DNA of 63,396 nucleotides from an uncultured Lachnospiraceae bacterium (GTDB lineage Bacteria > Bacillota > Clostridia > Lachnospirales > Lachnospiraceae): assembly GCA_945949085.1 (NCBI GenBank), contig CAMFDJ010000018.1, positions 1 through 63,396 of the forward strand. The letters run 5' to 3'. Position 1 is the stretch's first letter. Each line of letters starts with the position of its first letter. The notes under the pieces are model-generated. The model ran no database searches and was not told the origin of the DNA. It saw only the letters and a program-made list of their open reading frames with translations. This document shows, piece by piece, positions 24,792-34,464 of this stretch. Both the position numbers and the translations under genes were made by a program.

Positions 24792-27700
24792 CTATATCTG
24801 TGCAATATCAATCAAAGTCAGGTGCTTTGTATCAGTGTCTTCCAGACTGGTCAGAAGCGCATTTGCCGTATCCAGACTGGTCAGACAATTCACACCGGTT
24901 TCAATTGCCGTACGTCTGATCAGGAAACCATCTCTGGATTTGTCACGCCCTTGCGTAGGTGTATCAATCACCAGATCAATCTTGTGTCCCAGCAAAAGGT
25001 CCATAACCGTTGGTGATTCCTGACGGATCTTGTTGACCTTTCTCGCATGAACACCTGCTTCTTTCAGCGCATTTGCCGTAGACCGGGTTGCGTAGATCGT
25101 ATAGCCGAGTTTTTCAAAACGACGTCCAATCTCAATTGCTTCACCCTTATCCGCATCCTTCACTGTAATGATCATTTGTTTGTGTTTCGGCAGGTCGACA
25201 CCTGCACCGATAAATGCCTTATAAAGCGCCTCATTAAATGTCCTTGCGATTCCCAGGCACTCTCCTGTCGATTTCATCTCCGGTCCCAGCGAAATCTCTG
25301 CACCGCGGATCTTCTCAAAGGAGAATACCGGCATCTTGATCGCAAAATAATCAGCTGCAGGCTGCAGGCCCGGTTCGTATCCGAGATCTCTGATCTTCTT
25401 TCCCATAATGACTTCACATGCCAGATCTACGATCGGAATACCCGTTACCTTACTGATATACGGCACAGTACGGGAAGAACGCGGGTTGACCTCGATCACA
25501 TAGACCTCATCTCCCATGGAGATGAACTGGATATTGATCAGACCGATGACATGCAGTGCCTTCGCCAGTCTGCGGGAATACTCTGCGATTGTCTCCTTCA
25601 CCTTCTGACTGACAGTAGGTGCCGGATAGACGGAGATGCTGTCTCCGGAGTGTACGCCGGTTCTCTCGATATGCTCCATAATACCCGGTATCAGAATATC
25701 CGTACCGTCACAGACCGCATCCACTTCCAGTTCCTTTCCCATCAGGTATTTATCAACCAGAATCGGATGTTCCTGCTCATACTGATTGATAACCGCCATA
25801 AATTCCTCAATCTCTTCATCGGAAAGAGCGATCTGCATACCTTGTCCGCCAAGGACATAGGACGGTCTGACAAGAACCGGATACCCCAGTCTGTTTGCAA
25901 CCTCTTTTGCTTCCTCCGCCGTATAAACAGTACCTCCCGCAGCACGCGGAATCTCAGTTTCTTCCAAAATCTTATCAAAGAGCTCTCTGTCCTCTGCAGC
26001 ATCCACATCTTCTGCCTGTGTACCCAGGATCGGTACCCCCATCCTCATCAGATCCTGCGTCAGTTTGATTGCTGTCTGTCCGCCGAACTGCACCACTGCT
26101 CCATCCGGTTTTTCAATGTTTACGATATTCTCAACATCCTCTGCAGTCAGCGGCTCAAAATACAATTTATCCGCAATGTCAAAGTCCGTGCTGACTGTCT
26201 CCGGGTTGTTATTGACAATGATTGTCTCGTATCCCGCTTTTGCAAATGCCCAGGTTGCATGCACACTGCAGAAGTCAAACTCGATACCCTGTCCGATACG
26301 GATGGGACCTGAACCGAGTACCAAAACCTTCTTGCGGTCCTTCGTCTCCACGGCTTCATTCTCTCCGCCATAGACACTATAGTAGTATGGTGTCTCCGCA
26401 GCAAACTCTGCCGCGCATGTGTCAACCATCTTATAGGCAGCCACAATACCGTTGTCATATCGCATCTGCTTGATCTGCTCCGGTGTCATGCCGGTCAGGC
26501 GGGCAATCACGGTATCCGGATATTCGAGACGTTTTGCCTCTCGCAAAAGCTCTGTTGTAAGCGGTCCCCTGGCAAGTGCCTGCTCCATCTCCACGAGGAT
26601 TGCAATCTTATCAATGAACCAGTGATCCACCATGGTAATCTCATGGATCTGATCATAGCTGATCCCCTTACGGATTGCCTCAGCGATGATATAGATTCTC
26701 TGGTCATCCACAATCTTCATACGATCGAGCAATTCTTCCGCAGAAAGTTCTGAAAAGTCATAGCTGAGCAGACAATCCACATGCTGTTCCAAAGAACGAA
26801 GGGCTTTCATCAGTGCGCCTTCAAAGCTGTTACAGATACTCATAACCTCTCCGGTTGCCTTCATCTGGGTTGTCAGTGTTCTCTTTGCCGTAATAAATTT
26901 ATCAAACGGCAGACGCGGTACTTTTACGACACAATAATCAAGCGTCGGTTCAAAGCTTGCATATGTCTTTCCGGTAATAGCATTCTTGATCTCATCGAGC
27001 GTATAACCGAGTGCAATCTTTGCCGCCACCTTGGCAATCGGATATCCGGTTGCCTTGGAAGCCAGCGCGGAAGAACGGCTCACACGCGGATTCACCTCAA
27101 TCACGCAATATTCAAAGCTGGTCGGGTGCAATGCAAACTGCACATTACAGCCGCCTGTAATCTTCAGTTCATCAATAATCTTCAGCGCCGATGTACGGAG
27201 CATCTGATATTCCTTATCGGAAAGTGTCTGGGAAGGTGCCACAACAATACTGTCACCGGTATGTACGCCCACCGGATCGATATTTTCCATATTACAAACA
27301 GTAATGCAGTTACCGGCACTGTCACGCATTACCTCATATTCGATTTCCTTCCAGCCTGAAATACAACGCTCCACCAGAACCTGTCCCACACGTGAGAGAC
27401 GCAGACCATTTTCCAGTATTTCCTCAAGCTGTGCCTGATTGTGTGCGATTCCGCCGCCGGAACCACCCAGTGTGTAAGCAGGACGAAGTACGACCGGATA
27501 GCCGATCTTGTTTGCAAAATCCACACCATCCTGAATATTTTCTACCAATAAAGAGGGGGCGCAGGGTTCTCCGATACGCTCCATCATATCTTTAAATTCC
27601 TGACGACCTTCCGCATTGCGGATTGTCTCAGCCGTTGTACCGAGCAGTGTCACACCATGCGCATCTAAGAAACCTGACTCAGCCAGCTCCATTCCGAGAT

Positions 27701-27989
27701 TGAGTCCTGCCTGTCCACCCATGTTGGGAAGCAGGCTGTCAGGCTTTTCCTTCTCAATGATCTGCTGCAGAACTTCTACTGTCAAAGGCTCAATATACAC
27801 CTTATCCGCAATATTTTTATCTGTCATGATTGTTGCCGGATTGGAGTTGACCAGAATAACCTCAACGCCTTCTTCCTTTAAAGAACGACAGGCCTGTGTT
27901 CCGGCATAGTCAAATTCCGCAGCCTGTCCGATCACGATTGGTCCGGAACCGATCACCATTACTCTTTTTACATTTGGATTCTTAGGCAT
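24792..27989 (-). CDS. carB: Carbamoyl phosphate synthase large subunit
   Basis: A 1065-residue enzyme with two homologous halves, each an ATP-grasp domain: GSGPIVIGQAAEFDYAG near residue 12 and GSGPIRIGQGIEFDFCS near 555. The C-terminal 130 residues form the MGS-like allosteric domain (GHKIDLVIDTPTQGRDKSRD), where UMP and ornithine effects act in related enzymes. With CarA it supplies carbamoyl phosphate for arginine and pyrimidine synthesis. It overlaps carA by 8 bases, so the two are coupled. Length is standard. Confidence 0.97.
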   Translation of the reverse strand: MPKNPNVKRVMVIGSGPIVIGQAAEFDYAGTQACRSLKEEGVEVILVNSNPATIMTDKNIADKVYIEPLTVEVLQQIIEKEKPDSLLPNMGGQAGLNLGMELAESGFLDAHGVTLLGTTAETIRNAEGRQEFKDMMERIGEPCAPSLLVENIQDGVDFANKIGYPVVLRPAYTLGGSGGGIAHNQAQLEEILENGLRLSRVGQVLVERCISGWKEIEYEVMRDSAGNCITVCNMENIDPVGVHTGDSIVVAPSQTLSDKEYQMLRTSALKIIDELKITGGCNVQFALHPTSFEYCVIEVNPRVSRSSALASKATGYPIAKVAAKIALGYTLDEIKNAITGKTYASFEPTLDYCVVKVPRLPFDKFITAKRTLTTQMKATGEVMSICNSFEGALMKALRSLEQHVDCLLSYDFSELSAEELLDRMKIVDDQRIYIIAEAIRKGISYDQIHEITMVDHWFIDKIAILVEMEQALARGPLTTELLREAKRLEYPDTVIARLTGMTPEQIKQMRYDNGIVAAYKMVDTCAAEFAAETPYYYSVYGGENEAVETKDRKKVLVLGSGPIRIGQGIEFDFCSVHATWAFAKAGYETIIVNNNPETVSTDFDIADKLYFEPLTAEDVENIVNIEKPDGAVVQFGGQTAIKLTQDLMRMGVPILGTQAEDVDAAEDRELFDKILEETEIPRAAGGTVYTAEEAKEVANRLGYPVLVRPSYVLGGQGMQIALSDEEIEEFMAVINQYEQEHPILVDKYLMGKELEVDAVCDGTDILIPGIMEHIERTGVHSGDSISVYPAPTVSQKVKETIAEYSRRLAKALHVIGLINIQFISMGDEVYVIEVNPRSSRTVPYISKVTGIPIVDLACEVIMGKKIRDLGYEPGLQPAADYFAIKMPVFSFEKIRGAEISLGPEMKSTGECLGIARTFNEALYKAFIGAGVDLPKHKQMIITVKDADKGEAIEIGRRFEKLGYTIYATRSTANALKEAGVHARKVNKIRQESPTVMDLLLGHKIDLVIDTPTQGRDKSRDGFLIRRTAIETGVNCLTSLDTANALLTSLEDTDTKHLTLIDIAQI

Positions 27990-29160
27990 TTGTCTTTCCC
28001 TCCTCCATCATCGCAATAAATCTGTCAAACAAATATCCTGAGTCCTGCGGACCTGCGCATGCTTCCGGATGGAACTGCACCGTAAAAATGTTCTTTCCGG
28101 TATATTTCAGTCCTTCACAAGTCCCATCATTGACATTCACAAAAGCCGGCACAGCAATCTGTGGATCAAGCTTTTCCATATCTACCACATAACCATGGTT
28201 CTGAGAGGAAATGTAAACTCTTCCGGTCTCTAAATCCTTAACGGGGTGATTCGCTCCCCTGTGCCCATATTTCATTTTGAAAGTATCCGCACCTGTCGCA
28301 AGCGCCATGAGCTGATGTCCCAGACAGATCGCAAAAATCGGAATCTCTGTGTCATACAGCTTTTTGATCTCTGCGATGATTGCAGTGCATTCCTTCGGAT
28401 CTCCGGGACCATTCGAAAGCATGATGCCGTCCGGCGCATCATCAATGATCTCCCGGGCGCTCGTCAGTGCCGGATAAACCGTTACATCACAGCCTCGCTG
28501 CGCCAAAGAAGCTGCAATATTCTTCTTGGCTCCCATATCAAGAAGTGCTACCTTCTTCCCCTTTCCATTCAGTACATGCACCAGAGAAGGTCTCTTTTCC
28601 TTCTCACCGGTATATCGTGCCATACCGGAAATCGGTCCGTTTTCTTCCAGTGCCGTGGCGCCCTTTACCGTATATTTTTTTTCACAGGTCACCTTTTCAA
28701 CCACCTTGCCGGTTGTATATGCTTTCATCTTCTGCCTGAGCGCTTCCATATCATAATGCGCATCAGTCGTGATACAACCGTTCATGGTTCCTTTTTCCCG
28801 AAGCAGCTTTGTGAGGGCTCTGGTATCAATGCCTGCAATGCCCGGCACACCGTTTTCCTCCAAAAAGTCCTGAATTGTCTTATCGCATCGGAAATTGCTC
28901 GCAGTACGTGACAGCTCACGGACGATAAAGCCGTCCGGCCAGGCCTTTTGAGATTCCATATCCTCACTGCAGATTCCATAATTGCCGATCATTGGATATG
29001 TCATGCAGACAGCCTGTCCCGCATAAGAAGGATCTGTCAGCACTTCAAGATAGCCCGCCATAGATGTGTTAAATACAATTTCACTGATAATTTCCTTGTC
29101 AGCACCGATATGAGTCCCCTCAAAAACAGTGCCGTCTTCCAAGATCAAAAAAGCCTTCAT
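27982..29160 (-). CDS. carA: Carbamoyl phosphate synthase small subunit
   Basis: A 392-residue glutaminase subunit. The N-terminal domain (MKAFLILEDGTVFEGTHIGA) is followed by a class I glutamine amidotransferase domain with the nucleophile Cys in FAICLGHQLMALA (about residue 277) and His in QFHPEA (about 363). It delivers ammonia to CarB. A TTGAAT-17-TATAAT promoter lies upstream. No pyrimidine attenuator or arginine box was recognised in the short leader, so the signal controlling it stays open. Confidence 0.97.
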   Translation of the reverse strand: MKAFLILEDGTVFEGTHIGADKEIISEIVFNTSMAGYLEVLTDPSYAGQAVCMTYPMIGNYGICSEDMESQKAWPDGFIVRELSRTASNFRCDKTIQDFLEENGVPGIAGIDTRALTKLLREKGTMNGCITTDAHYDMEALRQKMKAYTTGKVVEKVTCEKKYTVKGATALEENGPISGMARYTGEKEKRPSLVHVLNGKGKKVALLDMGAKKNIAASLAQRGCDVTVYPALTSAREIIDDAPDGIMLSNGPGDPKECTAIIAEIKKLYDTEIPIFAICLGHQLMALATGADTFKMKYGHRGANHPVKDLETGRVYISSQNHGYVVDMEKLDPQIAVPAFVNVNDGTCEGLKYTGKNIFTVQFHPEACAGPQDSGYLFDRFIAMMEEGKTNA

Positions 29161-29195
29161 AGTATCACCTGTTTATCCTTTCGCATAATCGTTTT

Positions 29196-29224
29196 ATTAT
29201 ATCATGGAATTTTTCACAATTCAA
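29196..29224 (-). promoter_or_regulatory. Promoter of carA-carB operon
   Basis: Minus-strand TTGAAT (29219-29224), 17-base spacer, TATAAT (29196-29201). Transcription starts near 29189, giving a leader of about 30 bases. Confidence 0.8.
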
Positions 29225-29277
29225 TTTCTCATTCTCATAAAAAATTACTAATTTTCAAAAGTTTTTTCGATGATTTT

Positions 29278-29307
29278 TTGACCATCACAGGCTTTCTGTG
29301 CTATGAT
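29278..29307 (+). promoter_or_regulatory. Promoter of moxR-DUF58-transglutaminase operon
   Basis: TTGACC (29278-29283), 18-base spacer, TATGAT (29302-29307). It runs divergently from the carA promoter. The expected start near 29314 rules out the ATG at 29310 as the moxR start. Confidence 0.75.
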
Positions 29308-29339
29308 AAATGAAAAATCGGGAAAAGGAGAATAAACGA

Positions 29340-30284
29340 TTGAACACACAACTCGAATCGGTAAAACAGGAAATCAGCAAAGTACTGCGCGGCAAAGATG
29401 ACTGTATTGATATGATACTTTGTGCCATGCTGGCGGGCGGACATATTTTGCTGGAGGATATTCCGGGCGTAGGCAAGACGACTCTCGCCGTTGCACTGTC
29501 CCGCGCCATGACACTTTCCTACAAACGTATGCAATTTACTCCGGATGTTCTTCCCAGTGACATTCTCGGATTTTCATTACTGGATCAAAAATCAGGAGAC
29601 TTTATCTATCGCCCCGGTGCTATTTTCTGCAATTTATTTCTTGCCGACGAAATCAACCGTACTTCTCCCAAGACACAATCTGCACTCCTGGAGGTCATGG
29701 AGGAAGGCAGTGTCAGTGTAGACGGCATCACGCGCAAGCTGGATCCTCCGTTCTTTGTGATTGCGACACAGAATCCGATCGGTGCTTCCGGCACACAGAA
29801 ACTCCCGGATTCCCAGCTTGACCGTTTCTTTATCCGGATTTCCCTCGGCTATCCCGACCACACTTCTGCCAAGGAGATCCTTCTGGGAAAATCCTCTCAC
29901 AGTATGTCCGATGTAAGTCCAAAGCTGACCGGAGAGGATCTATTGCAGATGCAGCAGCAGACGCAGCAGATATACGTGAAGGACGAGCTTTTGGAATATA
30001 TTGTTTCTCTCGTCGAAAAAACACGAGGATATGAATATCTCCTGCAGGGCATCAGTCCCAGAGGCAGCATTGCCCTCTTAAAAATGGCACGTGCCCATGC
30101 TTTTTACAGGGGCAGAGACTATGTTACCCCAGATGACATCCATGCCGTATTTGCAGCCACCTGCGGTCATCGTCTGCTGCTAAACACAAAAGCGAAGGCA
30201 GCGGGACTATCCGAAGAACAGATTCTAGAGCAGATTCTGCAGATAGTTCCCATCCCCAGACTGAGTGGCAGTTCCAAAATGTGA
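29340..30284 (+). CDS. MoxR-type AAA+ ATPase
   Basis: A 314-residue AAA+ protein of the MoxR family. Walker A is GVGKTTLAVALSRAM near residue 42, and DEINRTSPKTQSALLEVMEEG carries Walker B and sensor residues. MoxR proteins act as chaperones with DUF58/von Willebrand partners, and the next gene is DUF58. The start is most probably TTG at 29340 with AAAGGAG nine bases upstream; the longer frame begins at ATG 29310, which would precede the predicted transcript start. The three-gene order moxR-DUF58-transglutaminase is common in Firmicutes. Confidence 0.9.
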   Translation: MNTQLESVKQEISKVLRGKDDCIDMILCAMLAGGHILLEDIPGVGKTTLAVALSRAMTLSYKRMQFTPDVLPSDILGFSLLDQKSGDFIYRPGAIFCNLFLADEINRTSPKTQSALLEVMEEGSVSVDGITRKLDPPFFVIATQNPIGASGTQKLPDSQLDRFFIRISLGYPDHTSAKEILLGKSSHSMSDVSPKLTGEDLLQMQQQTQQIYVKDELLEYIVSLVEKTRGYEYLLQGISPRGSIALLKMARAHAFYRGRDYVTPDDIHAVFAATCGHRLLLNTKAKAAGLSEEQILEQILQIVPIPRLSGSSKM

Positions 30285-30294
30285 GGCAGAAAAC

Positions 30295-31323
30295 ATGTTT
30301 CAGAAAGTATTTCACATAATCACTTATCTTTTCTTATTTTTATTATGCGTATTTTTGGCGGACTTCTATCAGCACCCTCTGTTTTTGTTTTTGACAGTAC
30401 TTTTGCTGTTTCTTCCGCCTCTTTCTTATGTCTCCTGCAGATACGCATTTTCGCATCTGCGTTGTGAGATTGTATGTCCGGCTTATTATGCCACAAGCGG
30501 TGACTGCGTCACGCTTTCTATTCGTTTGCAGCAGGATAGTATCTTTCCGCTCCCGGAATGTCAGATACAATATCAGATCACTTCCACCTTTTATCCCTGT
30601 GACAAGCAGCGTCTTGTCATATGCCCTTCCTATGCAAAAGACACTTATTCCTTTGATCTCCCACTCACCATGCATAGAGCCGGCTGCTATCAGATATCCC
30701 TCAAAAGCCTCAGCACTTTTGACTATCTGCATTTTTTTACGTTTACCCGCAGCCTGCCAGAGCGCAAGGACCTCGTGATTTACCCGAAGAAGACAGTGCA
30801 ATTCACCTTTGACAAAAACAGTTACGGAGAAGGCTTTGATGAATATGAGGAAACACAGGCCAAGGGCAATATTTCCTCCAATGTAACAGATGTCCGGGAG
30901 TATATTCCCGGCGACAGACTGCAAAAAATACATTGGAAGCTGAGTGCCAAAATTGACAAGCTTATGGTAAAGGAAAATGAGCAGACTGCCTCTCACCAGT
31001 TCACTCTGCTGACAGAACTCTATCAACCCGTTCCGGAAAGCGACTGTCTGGAGCAGGCTCTGGCAAATGCATTTAGTGTGGCAGATGCTTTTCTTTCTGC
31101 AGGCGAGCCTTTCTTTTTTATATTTTACTCGCTTCCCAAACAGGATTTTTCCCGCTTTTTCATTTGCTGCAAAGAAGAACTGGAACAGGCATTTTTGGAA
31201 TGCTTTTACCAGCCTTCTTACCAGGTAGAAGACCTTGCACTGACAACCCTGCAAAACGCTTCCATGCAAAGTGGCATCCTCTTGCATGCCACCCATAAAG
31301 GAGTATCCGATGTTCTTTCCTAA
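30295..31323 (+). CDS. DUF58 membrane protein
   Basis: A 342-residue protein with two N-terminal membrane segments (YLFLFLLCVFLADFYQHPLFLFLTVLLLFL, about residues 10-40) and the DUF58 core motif REYIPGDRLQKIHWKLSAK near residue 212. DUF58 proteins are distant von Willebrand A-type proteins that work with MoxR ATPases. The chosen ATG at 30295 has GAGG before it; the alternative upstream start lies inside the moxR end. Its end overlaps the next gene by 14 bases. Confidence 0.85.
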   Translation: MFQKVFHIITYLFLFLLCVFLADFYQHPLFLFLTVLLLFLPPLSYVSCRYAFSHLRCEIVCPAYYATSGDCVTLSIRLQQDSIFPLPECQIQYQITSTFYPCDKQRLVICPSYAKDTYSFDLPLTMHRAGCYQISLKSLSTFDYLHFFTFTRSLPERKDLVIYPKKTVQFTFDKNSYGEGFDEYEETQAKGNISSNVTDVREYIPGDRLQKIHWKLSAKIDKLMVKENEQTASHQFTLLTELYQPVPESDCLEQALANAFSVADAFLSAGEPFFFIFYSLPKQDFSRFFICCKEELEQAFLECFYQPSYQVEDLALTTLQNASMQSGILLHATHKGVSDVLS

Positions 31324-33811
31324 GAAGAAAAAAACAATAGCACCTGCCACCTTTCCTTATGGCTTTACTGCAGAAGAAATCCGTACTACCACTCTGCCCT
31401 GCAGGGCACTGTCCTGCGCACTGAAGGGCTTGATCATCTTTGCAGCCATCTGCGGTGCTTTAGGCGGCATCATCTCCGGTTTTTCGCTCCCCTGCTACCC
31501 CGCCGTAATCTTTCTTGTGCTCTTTGCTTTGGCGATGGCACTTGCTTTTATGCATTATAACAGATTGATTTTTAATCTGTGTTATCCGCTTCTCTTTTTT
31601 CTGTTTACCTATTTCATTTTCACGTTCCGCTATCAGGTAAACAGCGGTTTTCAAGCTTTTCTGTCTATTTTACAGGAATATTACAGCGACTACTTCAATC
31701 TTTCCATCCTGCGTGAAGGCGCAGAATCCATTGCAAACAGAAATGTGACGATCAGTTTTGCGGCAATTTTTATCGGCTTTTTCTTTCTGATCTTATTGAA
31801 TATTGCCGTTTCGGAATATATGAGTCTTATGTCTGTCATCCTGCTGACATTTCCTATTTTCCAGCTTGGCATCTACGTTGGAGAAATGCCGGATTTTCAA
31901 TACCTGCTCCTGCTTCTGTTCTCTTACTTTATGGTAGGAATTCTGAAGCGAAGCGGTCACTATCTGTTGCCATACAGGGAAAAGCATCCCACTGATTATG
32001 CCTACAAGGAAAAAAACGACCTGATCACGCATCGTTATCATGCCAGTGGACGGATCATGTTACAGCTTTCCGGTATTTTCTTATTGTTGTCTCTCCTGAT
32101 TGGCGTCCTTTGTCTGCCGATGCTCCTTAGCTCCTCTGCCACAGAATCTCGTTCCAAGCTGCGGCGAAAAGCGGATGAATCTGTCAAGATACTGGTACAA
32201 AGCGGAATCGGCGGCTTCTTCAACCGCTACGAAGCGACCGGCGGCATCAGCGAGGGAAAGCTTGGCGGCATCAGCAGTGTTCGTCCGGACTACAAGACGG
32301 ACCTTGCGATCTCTTTTGTACCATTTTCTTACGAAACGCTTTATCTGAAAGCTTATACGGGCGCAGATTACACCGGAGAGTCCTGGGAACGCCCTGCATA
32401 CAACCAGTCTATGCTCACGGAATTGCTCGGAGAAGATTTAAGTCCTTATGAAAGCTTCACCGCATTTCTGGAAAGTAACCGTCTGAAGCTTTATACCGAT
32501 ACGCATAAGGATGCAGGCATTTATGCAAAGATGGAAATAGAAAATATAGATGCCAATCCAAACTGTCTGTATCTGCCTTATTACACAAATGCAATCACTG
32601 ACACTGAGATCAGCATCAGTCGCGGTATCATCTCAGGGTCATCTCCTCTCGGCATGAGTTACAGTCTGAATTACTACCCGCTGTTGCATGATTACTGGCC
32701 CATTCATGAAGCACCCGATGAAATGATCGACTATTACGGAACAGAGCATCCGTATTTTTCTTATATTCAGTATTATAATTACATGAGCTATATGAATTAC
32801 CTCTCCATCCCTTCCGACCTGGAAGCGTATCTGTCCACCTGCAAAGAGGAGATTGGATATGGAGCCGACACCAACGAGCAGATTGCATTGATTCAGGCAT
32901 ATCTGCGCGATAACTATACCTATGACATGTCACCCGGAGTCACCCCATATAGGGAGGATTTTATCCGGTATTTTCTGGAAACGCAGAAACGCGGCTATTG
33001 TTCCCACTTTGCCTCTGCCGCAACCATGTTGCTCCGAAGCTATGGGATTCCGGCCAGATATGTGGAAGGGTATGCCGTTTCGTTCTCCGAGATAATAGAA
33101 GGGCAGGGCATTACAAAAGAAATCGATGATTGGTTCACCGGCGAAAATCCGATTGATGCCGACGTTGTTGTCAAAGTAGATGTAACGGATGCCGATGCGC
33201 ATGCCTGGGTTGAAGTATACAAACAGGGGATTGGCTGGGTTCCTTACGAGTTTACGCCTTCCCAGGATGAAACGGAGCCCATTATGAAACACTCCAATTT
33301 ATGGTCTCTGTTTTTTGATCTGATGGGGTCAGGTTCTGCCTCCGGCTTCACAGATCAGACTGCAGACTTAGCCGACAGCAAAACATTCAAAAATACAAAA
33401 CGTCTGAACGCACTGATCGGCAATACATTTTTATGGCCACTGTTTGTCTTTCTTTCTCTTGCGCTCACACTGCTTATACTCTTTTTCGTCTGCAGGCGGC
33501 TTTTTGCATGGCACAAGTTGCGCCTCGCTTACCGAAAGGGCAATCATGCCCCGCTATTATCGCTCCACTATCAAAAGGTCTGCCTCCAGCTGCGCAAGCA
33601 AGGATATTGGAACAGAGAAATTTTATTGCCCTCCGATTTTGTGACATTGCCCTGTAATGCCACAGGCAAAATACAGGAAAACTGGACCTTAGAAGATCTG
33701 TCTGATCAGATGGCGCTTTTGGAGAAATGCTGTTTTTCCGAAACCGGTATCACAAAAAAAGAAGCAGACTCGCTGCTTCTCTTCCTAAAAAAATATCAAA
33801 AATGTCTGTGA
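31310..33811 (+). CDS. Transglutaminase-like membrane protein
   Basis: An 833-residue protein. The N-terminal 275 residues hold about six membrane segments. An extracytoplasmic transglutaminase-like domain has Cys in RGYCSHFASAATMLLRSYG (about residue 564) and His in DADAHAWVEVYKQ (about 632), with an acidic residue in GWVPYEFTP in place of the usual Asp. A further membrane segment (about 705-730) and a cytosolic tail of about 100 residues end it. The ATG at 31310 has a perfect AAAGGAG. The MoxR-DUF58-transglutaminase set probably processes or matures envelope proteins, which is family inference. Confidence 0.85.
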   Translation: MFFPKKKKTIAPATFPYGFTAEEIRTTTLPCRALSCALKGLIIFAAICGALGGIISGFSLPCYPAVIFLVLFALAMALAFMHYNRLIFNLCYPLLFFLFTYFIFTFRYQVNSGFQAFLSILQEYYSDYFNLSILREGAESIANRNVTISFAAIFIGFFFLILLNIAVSEYMSLMSVILLTFPIFQLGIYVGEMPDFQYLLLLLFSYFMVGILKRSGHYLLPYREKHPTDYAYKEKNDLITHRYHASGRIMLQLSGIFLLLSLLIGVLCLPMLLSSSATESRSKLRRKADESVKILVQSGIGGFFNRYEATGGISEGKLGGISSVRPDYKTDLAISFVPFSYETLYLKAYTGADYTGESWERPAYNQSMLTELLGEDLSPYESFTAFLESNRLKLYTDTHKDAGIYAKMEIENIDANPNCLYLPYYTNAITDTEISISRGIISGSSPLGMSYSLNYYPLLHDYWPIHEAPDEMIDYYGTEHPYFSYIQYYNYMSYMNYLSIPSDLEAYLSTCKEEIGYGADTNEQIALIQAYLRDNYTYDMSPGVTPYREDFIRYFLETQKRGYCSHFASAATMLLRSYGIPARYVEGYAVSFSEIIEGQGITKEIDDWFTGENPIDADVVVKVDVTDADAHAWVEVYKQGIGWVPYEFTPSQDETEPIMKHSNLWSLFFDLMGSGSASGFTDQTADLADSKTFKNTKRLNALIGNTFLWPLFVFLSLALTLLILFFVCRRLFAWHKLRLAYRKGNHAPLLSLHYQKVCLQLRKQGYWNREILLPSDFVTLPCNATGKIQENWTLEDLSDQMALLEKCCFSETGITKKEADSLLLFLKKYQKCL

Positions 33812-33854
33812 GGATATCGTGATTCCCGGCATACGGATCCGGTACCTCACGCTC

Positions 33855-34445
33855 TTATGCATCACGATCCGTCATGAGATTTTTGAGCAGATAAAGGATT
33901 TCGCGATTGACTTCCTCTTCTGACAGACTCATCGTAACTGCTGCCAGTTTCATGCCCTCCAGCACAAACATCATGTTTCTGGCGGCTCCGAGCGGATCGG
34001 CGCAATAAAAATCTCCCTCTTTGACTCCTGCACGAATCAATTTCTCAACGACCTTGATTGCCATGAAAAACTGATTTCTGCAGTCATTTTCCTTCCTGGG
34101 CATTTCATTTTCAAAGTAATATTCATATATGGCGATTACGAGAGATTTTCTGCCTTTCAGGATTTCTTTTTTCTGCTCGGTTAAAAATAAGCCCAGTACA
34201 TCGGCAGATGCCATCCCCCTGGAAATAGCCGGTCCAAATGAATCCTCCGCAGTTTCTTTCTCTTCCTTAAGCACATCCAAAAACAGCTCTTTGATACTCT
34301 CATAATACAGATACAGACCACCTCTGCTGATTTGGCAGGCATCCACAATATCCTTCATGGTTACCTTCAGATATCCTTTTTCCTCAAATACCTTTCTGGC
34401 CGTCTGAATAATATATTTCTTTTTTTGTACTGATTTTTCGCCCAT
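33855..34445 (-). CDS. TetR-family transcriptional regulator
   Basis: A 196-residue regulator with a TetR helix-turn-helix at the N-terminus (IIQTARKVFEEKGYLKVTMK then ISRGGLYLYYESIKELF). The C-terminal ligand domain is unremarkable and the ligand cannot be inferred. It is the second gene after the acidic-repeat gene, 20 bases downstream, so it could control it. In the gap at its far end the bases GTGAGG and CCTCAC form an interrupted stem but lack a U run, so no terminator is assigned. Confidence 0.9.
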   Translation of the reverse strand: MGEKSVQKKKYIIQTARKVFEEKGYLKVTMKDIVDACQISRGGLYLYYESIKELFLDVLKEEKETAEDSFGPAISRGMASADVLGLFLTEQKKEILKGRKSLVIAIYEYYFENEMPRKENDCRNQFFMAIKVVEKLIRAGVKEGDFYCADPLGAARNMMFVLEGMKLAAVTMSLSEEEVNREILYLLKNLMTDRDA

Positions 34446-34464
34446 AATCCGTTACCCCAATACA

